Positions 58,184-64,000 of a stretch of DNA of 64,000 nucleotides are shown one piece after another. The notes below the pieces were generated by a model, which had not been told where the DNA came from, searched no databases, and was given only the letters and a program-made list of their open reading frames with translations. Positions within the stretch are counted from its first letter, which is position 1; each line of letters begins with the position of its first letter. The translations under genes were made by a program, and so were the position numbers. The DNA is from Massilia mucilaginosa (GTDB taxonomy: Bacteria; Pseudomonadota; Gammaproteobacteria; Burkholderiales; Burkholderiaceae_D), in the NCBI RefSeq assembly GCF_011682145.1, contig NZ_WHJH01000002.1, positions 1 to 64,000 of the forward strand. Direction: 5' to 3'.

Positions 58184-59074
58184 TCAACAGTTGCTGGCCG
58201 CGACGTGGCGTCCGGCGATGGTGGCGAAGTAGACGTCTTCGAGGTCGCCGGCGGCGGGCGCGAAGCCTTCGCCCGGATCTTGTTCGGAATACACGTGAAT
58301 CAGGGTGCGGCCGGTCAGCAGGCGGGTCGAGATCACCGCGTGCTCCTGCTGGAAATGGGCCAGTTCGTGCTTGGCGACGAAGCGCGCCCAGATCTTGCCG
58401 TCGATATCGTCGATCAGCTTTTGCGGCTCGCCGCACAGCAGCACATGGCCCTTGTTGATGATCGCCATGTTGGCGCACAGATCCGACACGTCGGACACGA
58501 TGTGGGTCGACAGCAGCACGGTCTTGTCGTCGCCGATGTCGGAGAGCAGGTTGTGGAAACGCACCCGTTCCTGCGGGTCGAGGCCGGCGGTGGGTTCATC
58601 GACGATGATCAGTTGCGGGTCGCCCAGCAGGGCCTGGGCGATGCCGAAGCGCTGGCGCATGCCGCCGGAAAAAGTGCCGAGGCGCTGGTTGCGTACTTCG
58701 AACAGATTGGTTTGCTGCAACAGCCCATCGACCACTTCGCGGCGGCGGCTGCGCTGCGACAGGCCCTTGAGGACGGCAAAATGGTCGAGCAGTTCGTAGG
58801 CGGTGACCTTGGGGTAGAGGCCGAAGTCCTGGGGCAGATAGCCGAGCAGGCGGCGGATATCGTCCTTGTCGTCGAGCACGTCGAGGTCGCCGAAGAAGAC
58901 CGAGCCGGCGTCGCATTCCTGCAAGGTGGCGAGGGTGCGCATCAGGGTCGACTTGCCCGCCCCGTTCGGGCCGAGCAGGCCGAACATCCCGCTGGGGATG
59001 GTGAGGGTAACTTTATCCAAGGCAACTACGCCATTGGCGTAGGTCTTGGATAAATTCCTGATGCGTAATTCCAT
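58184..59074 (-). CDS. ABC transporter ATP-binding protein
   Basis: 296 aa from the ATG at 59074 ([20 protein letters not shown]). Walker [10 protein letters not shown], signature FSGGMRQR, Walker [13 protein letters not shown], switch His in STHIVSD. The C-terminal 70 residues fit the DrrA/CcmA-type exporter ATPases. It drives the permease-peptidase encoded 11 bp downstream. Confidence 0.94.
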   Translation of the reverse strand: MELRIRNLSKTYANGVVALDKVTLTIPSGMFGLLGPNGAGKSTLMRTLATLQECDAGSVFFGDLDVLDDKDDIRRLLGYLPQDFGLYPKVTAYELLDHFAVLKGLSQRSRRREVVDGLLQQTNLFEVRNQRLGTFSGGMRQRFGIAQALLGDPQLIIVDEPTAGLDPQERVRFHNLLSDIGDDKTVLLSTHIVSDVSDLCANMAIINKGHVLLCGEPQKLIDDIDGKIWARFVAKHELAHFQQEHAVISTRLLTGRTLIHVYSEQDPGEGFAPAAGDLEDVYFATIAGRHVAASNC

Positions 59075-59241
59075 GCCTGACTCCTGATACGGTCGCTGTA
59101 TGTACGTCCGGCGGGTAGCGGGGCGTACTTTAGAGTTGCATTGTATAAAATTTGAGTGAGCCCGGGCCGCGCATTGCGATGCGCGGCGGTTTGATGGGCT
59201 CAGATTGCATAAATGGGGGAGTGGGAATTGGTTGAGTAGGG

Positions 59242-59308
59242 CCCGCCTGCGCGGGAAGTCTTTTCTGCCAGTGGCAGGAAGTCTTTTCTGCCAGTGGCAG
59301 GAAAGACG
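59242..59308. repeat. Palindromic repeat carrying a tandem 23-bp duplication
   Basis: A CCCGC-ctgc-GCGGG hairpin core (from about 59242) is followed by AAGTCTTTTCTGCCAGTGGCAGG twice in tandem (59256-59278 and 59279-59301) and then AAAGACGG. Each 23-bp unit contains a CTGCCAGTGGCAG hairpin. It lies within the 272-bp gap between the ATPase and the NatB-like permease; the rest of the gap holds no gene. Confidence 0.85.
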
Positions 59309-59346
59309 GTCTGGAGGCTGGTGGTCAACAATGACGCTTTCGCAAC

Positions 59347-60543
59347 TTAATTCCGGAACAACACGTCTTCGCGGTTGAACCACCACCTGCACCACGCCAG
59401 CAGCGCCCCGGCGATCAAGGTGGTGGACAGCAAAATCGCCGAAAACATGCGGTAGTCCATGGTCCCCTTGACCAGTTCCTTCATGGCCAGCGACACATTG
59501 GTCAGCGGCACCATGGACCAGAACCAGTTCAGCTCCACCCCCGGCATCATGGCCACCACGATCGGCACGATCAAGAGCATCATCAGCGGCGAAATCATGC
59601 CCGACGCTTCCTTGTAGCTCTTCGCATAAATCGAAATCGACAGCAGAATCGAGGCAAAGATGGCCGCCGTCGGCACCAGCATCAGCGCCACCATCGCCAG
59701 GTCGCGCGCGCCGATCGCCCGCACCATCTGCGCCAGCCCGCCTTCGAGCGAGCCGCCGAACACGGCCAGCAGCAGCCCCATGCTGGCCACCATCAGCAGC
59801 GCCGAGGTCAGCCCCACCGTAAACAGCACCAGGAACTTGGCCAGCACCAGCGCCGTGCGCGAAATCGGCGCCAGCAGCAGGGTTTCCAGGGTGCCGCGCT
59901 CCTTTTCGCCAGCCCCCAGGTCGATGGCCGGGTACATGGCCGCCATCAGGCACACCATCAGCAAGATGTACGGCAGAAAGCCGCCCACCAGCGAGCCCAC
60001 CCGCTCGCGCGTGCCGGCGGTCGACAATTCTTCGAGCTCGATCGGATTGAGCGCAAAACGCAGCTCGGCCTGGCTCATGTTCATGGCCGACAAGGCTTGT
60101 TCGCGCAGCGCCCGGTTGTGCGTCTCGATCACCGCCGCCACCCGCTTGTGGGTCATGTCGAGCGCCACGGCATTGTTGTAGTGCAAAGTCACTCGGGCCT
60201 GGCGGTGCGCCGCCATGGCTTCCTCGAACCCGGCCGGAATGACGATGGCGAAGGTGATGCGGTCGCTGTCGATGGCGGCCTTGATCGCGCCTTCATTGGC
60301 CATCGACACCTCGCGCAAGCCTTTTTCGCGCTTGAAACGCTCGCTCAGGCCGGGTGCATGTTCCTTGCCGAACACGGCGTAGCTCAGTTCCTTGTGCTGG
60401 GCCTTCTTGAAAATGGTCGACGACAGATACGCCAGGCCGCCGAAAATCATCGGCATGGCGACGATCGGCAGCAGCAGGGTGAAGATGAAGGTCTTGCGGT
60501 CGCGCAGCAGTTCCAGCAGTTCCTTGAAATACACGGTCCACAT
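59347..60543 (-). CDS. ABC-2 permease, NatB-like
   Basis: 398 aa. MWTVYFKELLELLRDRKTF at the N-terminus, first TM (IFTLLLPIVAMPMIFGGL), a large extracytoplasmic loop (about 45-175), then five TM helices with EKERGTLETLLLAPISR between them. This is the NatB/CcmB-type layout of Na+ or drug efflux permeases. Its ATPase is 3 bp upstream. Confidence 0.88.
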   Translation of the reverse strand: MWTVYFKELLELLRDRKTFIFTLLLPIVAMPMIFGGLAYLSSTIFKKAQHKELSYAVFGKEHAPGLSERFKREKGLREVSMANEGAIKAAIDSDRITFAIVIPAGFEEAMAAHRQARVTLHYNNAVALDMTHKRVAAVIETHNRALREQALSAMNMSQAELRFALNPIELEELSTAGTRERVGSLVGGFLPYILLMVCLMAAMYPAIDLGAGEKERGTLETLLLAPISRTALVLAKFLVLFTVGLTSALLMVASMGLLLAVFGGSLEGGLAQMVRAIGARDLAMVALMLVPTAAIFASILLSISIYAKSYKEASGMISPLMMLLIVPIVVAMMPGVELNWFWSMVPLTNVSLAMKELVKGTMDYRMFSAILLSTTLIAGALLAWCRWWFNREDVLFRN

Positions 60544-60546
60544 GGC

Positions 60547-61326
60547 TCAGCCTTCCTGGTTGACGATGTGCACGAAGGCGTCGACCAGGTCGTGGCTGCC
60601 GCCCAGCTCGCGCAGCTCGGCCACGCTGCCGTTGAAGGCGCTGCGGCCGCGGTTGATGATGCAGACCTTGTCGCACAGTTTTTCCACCTCGTGCAGATGG
60701 TGGGTGGAAAAGATCAGGGGAATCCGCAACGCCTTGTAGCTGGCGATAAATTCGAGCAGCACCCGCGCCGACATCACATCGAGCCCGGTGGTCGGTTCGT
60801 CCAGAATGACCACCTGCGGCTCGTGCACCACGGTGCGGGCGATGGCGCATTTCTGCTTCATTCCGGTCGACAAGTCATCGGCGCGCTTGTGGGCGTAGGC
60901 GTGCATGTCGAGCTGCTCGAACAGCGCGTCGCAGCGTTGTTTGAGGCGCTCCGGCGCCATGCCGTGCAGGCGCCCGAAATATTCCACATTCTCGCGCGCG
61001 CTCAAGCGTCCGTACAAACCGGTGCTGCCGGACAGGAAGCCAACCCGCTGGCGCGCCCGGATCGGATCGGCCACGATGTCGATATCGTCGATGAAAGCGC
61101 TGCCGGCGTCGGGGCGCAGGGCGGTCGAGAGGATGCGCAGGGTGGTGGTCTTGCCGGCCCCGTTCGGGCCAAGCAGGCCCAGCACTTCGCCGGGCGCGCA
61201 CGAAAAGCTGACATCGCGCACCGCATGGAACCAGCCATCGCTCTCGCGCACGTCGCGCTGGCGCGCGCGCCGCTCCTTGTGTACCGTCGCGGCGAAGCGC
61301 TTGGCCAGGTGTTTCACCTCGATCAT
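60547..61326 (-). CDS. ABC ATP-binding protein, NatA-like
   Basis: 259 aa from the ATG at 61326 ([20 protein letters not shown]). Walker [11 protein letters not shown], signature [12 protein letters not shown], Walker [14 protein letters not shown], switch His in [10 protein letters not shown]. Paired with the NatB-like permease 3 bp downstream. The substrate is not evident; Na+ efflux is the usual family guess. Confidence 0.93.
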   Translation of the reverse strand: MIEVKHLAKRFAATVHKERRARQRDVRESDGWFHAVRDVSFSCAPGEVLGLLGPNGAGKTTTLRILSTALRPDAGSAFIDDIDIVADPIRARQRVGFLSGSTGLYGRLSARENVEYFGRLHGMAPERLKQRCDALFEQLDMHAYAHKRADDLSTGMKQKCAIARTVVHEPQVVILDEPTTGLDVMSARVLLEFIASYKALRIPLIFSTHHLHEVEKLCDKVCIINRGRSAFNGSVAELRELGGSHDLVDAFVHIVNQEG

Positions 61327-61407
61327 CGGGTTCCTTCTCTCAAAGCGTGAGGGTAGCAGCACAAATTCACCGCCGCAAGCGCGGCAGCCTGCCCAATCGG
61401 GCAAGAA

Positions 61408-61893
61408 ATGTGGATAATGGGCCTTATGGACAGTGCCATCAAAGAAAAAATTCTTGCCGTCGCCAGCAGCGGGCGCAACGCGGCCGAATGGACCGCGTAC
61501 TTCCGCGTCACCCTCGGCCTGTACTACCTGGCCGGGCTGATGACCTCCGAAACCATCGATTTCAAGAAGGTCGACCGCGCCTTCAACCAGTTCATTTACC
61601 ATACCATCGGCAAGGGCCACACGATTACCAGCGTGCTGCAGTTCATGAGCGGGGCGAAAGTGGTGCCGGTGGTGTCCTCAAGCCGGTTTATCGCCGCGTT
61701 CAGCGCGCATTGCCCGGACGTGCCATCCGACACCATTCCCTTTCTGTTGCAGCTGAACCTGGGCGTGGCGAAAAACATTTCCGGCATCGATGCCGGGGGG
61801 CCGCTGCTCGACTGGATCGAGGCGCAGGCGCCGCCGCCGGCGGCCGAGGGCGGCCCGGCGGCCGGCGCCCCGGCCATGCCGGAGGTCCTATAA
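61408..61893 (+). CDS. Unknown protein upstream of coq7
   Basis: 161 aa from the first ATG; ATGs at 61417 and 61426 are alternatives ([16 protein letters not shown] is the most natural N-terminus). A soluble, mostly helical body with [18 protein letters not shown] and a [12 protein letters not shown] stretch, and a Pro/Ala/Gly-rich tail (about 137-161). Family not recognised. The stop is 28 bp before coq7, so they may be cotranscribed. Confidence 0.6.
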   Translation: MWIMGLMDSAIKEKILAVASSGRNAAEWTAYFRVTLGLYYLAGLMTSETIDFKKVDRAFNQFIYHTIGKGHTITSVLQFMSGAKVVPVVSSSRFIAAFSAHCPDVPSDTIPFLLQLNLGVAKNISGIDAGGPLLDWIEAQAPPPAAEGGPAAGAPAMPEVL

Positions 61894-61921
61894 TGGTGTT
61901 TTATCGCCACCGGGGCAGCGC

Positions 61922-62566
61922 ATGTCAGCACAACGATCCATCCATCCACTCGACCAGCTGATCGTCAGCATGGACAAGGCCCTGCGCGTGATCGCGGGCG
62001 TGGCCTCGGCATCGCGGCCGACTCCGGCGGCGCATGCGGACGACGGCCAGCTCGATGATGCCGAACAGCGCCTCAGCGCCGGCCTGATGCGCGTCAACCA
62101 CGTGGGAGAAGTGTGCGCGCAGGCGCTGTACAACTCGCAATCGCGCTTTGCCAAGACCGAGGACATGCGCGCACAGTTCGCCGAAGCGGGACGCGAGGAA
62201 GAAGACCACCTGGCGTGGACCGCCCAGCGGCTGGCCGAGCTCGGTTCGCGGCCGAGTTTGCTCAATCCCCTGTGGTATGCGGGCGCCTACGCGCTCGGTA
62301 CGGTGGCGGCGCAACTGGGCGACGCGCGCAGCCTGGGCTTCGTGGTCGAGACCGAACGCCAGGTGGAGGCGCATCTGAACAGCCATTTGGATTTGCTGCC
62401 GGCGCAGGACGCCAAGTCGCGCGCCATCGTGGACCAGATGCGCATCGACGAGATTGCGCACGGCGCGGCTGCGCAGGCGCTGGGCGCGGTGGCGGTGCCG
62501 CCGCCGGTGCGCGGGGTGATGACGGCGATGGCGAAGGTGATGACGACGACCGCGTATTACGTTTAA
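61922..62566 (+). CDS. coq7: 2-polyprenyl-3-methyl-6-methoxy-1,4-benzoquinone monooxygenase
   Basis: 214 aa from the ATG at 61922 ([21 protein letters not shown]). Di-iron hydroxylase of ubiquinone synthesis: a ferritin-like fold with two ExxH-type ligands in [38 protein letters not shown] and RIDEIAHG. Family-typical length. Confidence 0.94.
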   Translation: MSAQRSIHPLDQLIVSMDKALRVIAGVASASRPTPAAHADDGQLDDAEQRLSAGLMRVNHVGEVCAQALYNSQSRFAKTEDMRAQFAEAGREEEDHLAWTAQRLAELGSRPSLLNPLWYAGAYALGTVAAQLGDARSLGFVVETERQVEAHLNSHLDLLPAQDAKSRAIVDQMRIDEIAHGAAAQALGAVAVPPPVRGVMTAMAKVMTTTAYYV

Positions 62567-62618
62567 CTGCTGTCAGCGTATTATTGCGGTTCTGCTATTG
62601 GCACTGCCACCCTCAAAA

Positions 62619-62683
62619 CCGTCGTCCCCGCCGAGAGTCGCCTTGGCGCGGGGAGTCGTTTCTGCCAGTGGCAGGAACGACGG
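62619..62683. repeat. Composite palindromic repeat able to form a three-way junction
   Basis: The outer stem CCGTCGT (62619-62625) / ACGACGG (62677-62683) encloses two hairpins: CCCCGC (62626-62631) / GCGGGG (62648-62653), and TTTCTGCC (62659-62666) / GGCAGGAA (62670-62677). The loop of the first, CCGAGAGTCGCCTTGG, resembles that of 29785-29826, so this is the same repeat with an inserted CTGCCAGTGGCAG module. Located between convergent coq7 and the OsmC gene. Confidence 0.8.
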
Positions 62684-62720
62684 CTAAACAGCTGGAGGCT
62701 GGAACAATGGCAGCGCTGTT

Positions 62721-63143
62721 CTATCCCTCGATAATCTCGAACGAATGCGTGATCTCGGCCATCTTGGCCAGCATGATCGACGCCGAGCAATATTTGTCGT
62801 GCGACAGGCTCACCGCGCGCTCCACCGCGCCCGGTTTCAGGTTCTTGCCGGTCACCGTGAAGTGAAAATGAATTTTGGTGAATACCTTGGGATCGGTCTC
62901 GGCGCGTTCGGCCTTGAGCGTCACGTCGCAGCCGCGCACGTCTTCCCGTCCGCGCTTGAGAATGAGCACCACGTCATACGCCGTGCACCCACCGGTTCCC
63001 AGCAACACCATTTCCATCGGCCGTGGCGCCAGGTTGTGGCCGCCGCCCTCGGGCGCGCCATCCATGCTGACCATGTGGCCCGATCCCGTTTGCGCCCGAA
63101 AACTCATGCCCGACGGGCCATTCCAGCTGACTGTGACTTCCAT
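62721..63143 (-). CDS. OsmC family protein
   Basis: 140 aa. MEVTVSWNGPSGMSFRAQ at the start, MVLLGTGGCTAYDVVLILKRGRED in the middle with the first conserved Cys, and KYCSASIMLAKMAEITHSFEI near the end with the second. This is the OsmC/YhfA thiol-peroxidase-like fold. Peroxide reduction or a related role is inferred. Confidence 0.92.
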   Translation of the reverse strand: MEVTVSWNGPSGMSFRAQTGSGHMVSMDGAPEGGGHNLAPRPMEMVLLGTGGCTAYDVVLILKRGREDVRGCDVTLKAERAETDPKVFTKIHFHFTVTGKNLKPGAVERAVSLSHDKYCSASIMLAKMAEITHSFEIIEG

Positions 63144-63220
63144 TCCATTCTCCGCTCATTGTTTCACTGTGTTTCCCCGGCCTATTGTAATGGAGCGCGG
63201 CCAGCCTTGCCGGCCAGCCC

Positions 63221-64000
63221 CTAGACCGACAGCACGTAGCGCTCGCTCTTCATGCGCCAGCTGGCGAATGCCACCGCGCCGAGCGCCGGCAGCATCGAAC
63301 TCAAGAAGGTCAGCACGAACGGCAGCGCGCCCAGTTCCTGGCCCTTGGCCAGTTCGCGCAGCAAGGTCTGGTTCGACAGCATCGGCACCACATACATCCA
63401 CATCGCCGTTTTCAATTCCAGCATCGACACCGCCAGCCCGGGCAGCATCGGGATCAGGGTCACCAGGCTGAGGATGCTCTGGGCTTCCTTGAACGAGCGC
63501 GCATTCATCGCCAGCGCAATATGCAGGCCGGCCGCCAGCAGGGACAGCGGCAGGGTGGCCACGCACACCCAGGCCAGCTGGGCCGAGGTGACCCGCCAGC
63601 TCATGCCGATTTCTTCCAGCGGCAGCCAGGACAGCACGCCATGCGCCAGCGCCAGTTCCAGGGTGATGCCGATCACGGCCAGCGAACCGGCCGCCAGCCA
63701 CTTGCCGGTGATCAGCGACCAGGGACTGGCCGGTTGCGCCATCAGCACTTCCAGCGAGCGCCGCTCGCGTTCGCCGGCGGTGCTGTCGACCGCCGCCGAC
63801 AGGCCGCAGATGAACGCCGGAAAGAACAAAAAGCCGAGAATCGCGCCGATCATCCCGGCCGAGCGCGCCGCCGAGCTGCCGGTGTCGTAGCGCTGCAGGC
63901 GAATCGGGGTCATGGTGGCGGGCGAGACCCCGTGCGCCAGCAGGCGCGCGCTGCTGATGCTCGAACTGTAGTGTTGCAGCACTTCCTCGACATCGCGCTG
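63221..64000 (-). CDS. ABC-2 permease, NatB-like, 3' part (start beyond window)
   Basis: The frame is open to the window end, so 259 codons of a longer gene are seen. The first visible residues are QRDVEEVLQHY; then a TM segment (AGMIGAILGFLFFPAFICGLSAA), GERERRSLEVLMAQPASPWSL between helices, and further TM helices to the C-terminal SERYVLSV. Same layout as the permease at 59347-60543 (compare GEKERGTLETLLLAP). Its ATPase is presumably outside the window. Confidence 0.88.
   Translation of the reverse strand, partial: QRDVEEVLQHYSSSISSARLLAHGVSPATMTPIRLQRYDTGSSAARSAGMIGAILGFLFFPAFICGLSAAVDSTAGERERRSLEVLMAQPASPWSLITGKWLAAGSLAVIGITLELALAHGVLSWLPLEEIGMSWRVTSAQLAWVCVATLPLSLLAAGLHIALAMNARSFKEAQSILSLVTLIPMLPGLAVSMLELKTAMWMYVVPMLSNQTLLRELAKGQELGALPFVLTFLSSMLPALGAVAFASWRMKSERYVLSV

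Noticed and set aside
54606-58478. Longer start for the permease/aminopeptidase at 58478
   Set aside because: The extra 102 residues overlap the ATPase gene in another frame and lack family similarity; ATG 58172 gives a normal membrane-protein start.
58184-59953. Long N-terminal extension of the ABC ATPase (start at 59953)
   Set aside because: The extra 293 residues are antisense of the NatB-like permease plus repeat DNA; ABC homology begins at the ATG at 59074.

Overview
The window reads as chromosomal DNA of a GC-rich betaproteobacterium, most likely an Oxalobacteraceae member (Massilia/Duganella/Janthinobacterium type). Pointers are the gatCAB / mreBCD-mrdAB-rlpA divergent block, the LysM-dprA-smg-topB block next to def-fmt, a DUF3567 protein, and GC-rich palindromic repeats of the CCGTCGTTCCCGC type between genes. 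No rRNA, tRNA or CRISPR array was seen.

Layout. 1-190: 5' end of an IS1380-type transposase, cut by the window edge. 190-3378: xth and pyrE diverge, followed by a visibly AT-richer insert with a HEPN-domain protein coupled to an unknown protein and a decayed paralogue, then an endonuclease V-like gene. 3537-6899: gatC-gatA-gatB. 7227-14231: rod-shape and wall-elongation operon mreB-mreC-mreD-mrdA-mrdB-rlpA. 14363-20540 (minus): argS, a SPOR protein, dsbA, an SDR, birA, coaX and a second SPOR protein. 21009-29238 (plus): rsmB, DUF4390, an NtrY-like kinase, a short response regulator, a CobW-like remnant, DUF3567, a class II amidotransferase and an EAL/HDOD protein. 29306-35903: SPW-repeat protein, metH, an orphan BrnA-like antitoxin with a large palindromic operator, fmt and def. 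36187-41888: LysM protein, dprA, smg, topB.

42183-47873 is accessory: a TonB-dependent receptor behind two palindromes, a secreted alpha/beta hydrolase, a CoaD domain fused to an HD phosphohydrolase, an adjacent coaE, and a divergent TetR regulator with matching operator-like palindromes in front of both itself and coaE. 47870-54441 is a tightly overlapped sensory operon: triple-receiver hybrid kinase, CheR, CheB, receiver-kinase and a small unknown protein. 54606-64000 holds ABC-2 exporters (one permease fused to an M1 aminopeptidase, a NatAB pair, and a permease running off the edge), coq7, an unknown gene and an OsmC protein.

The strongest candidates for something undescribed are the CoaD-HD/CoaE/TetR cassette (45390-47873), the HEPN-linked pair with its collapsed tandem paralogue (1727-2757), the orphan BrnA with an 18-bp inverted repeat (33757-34134), and the modular palindromic repeat family whose right arm is interrupted by a CTGCCAGTGGCAG hairpin (59242-59308, 62619-62683).
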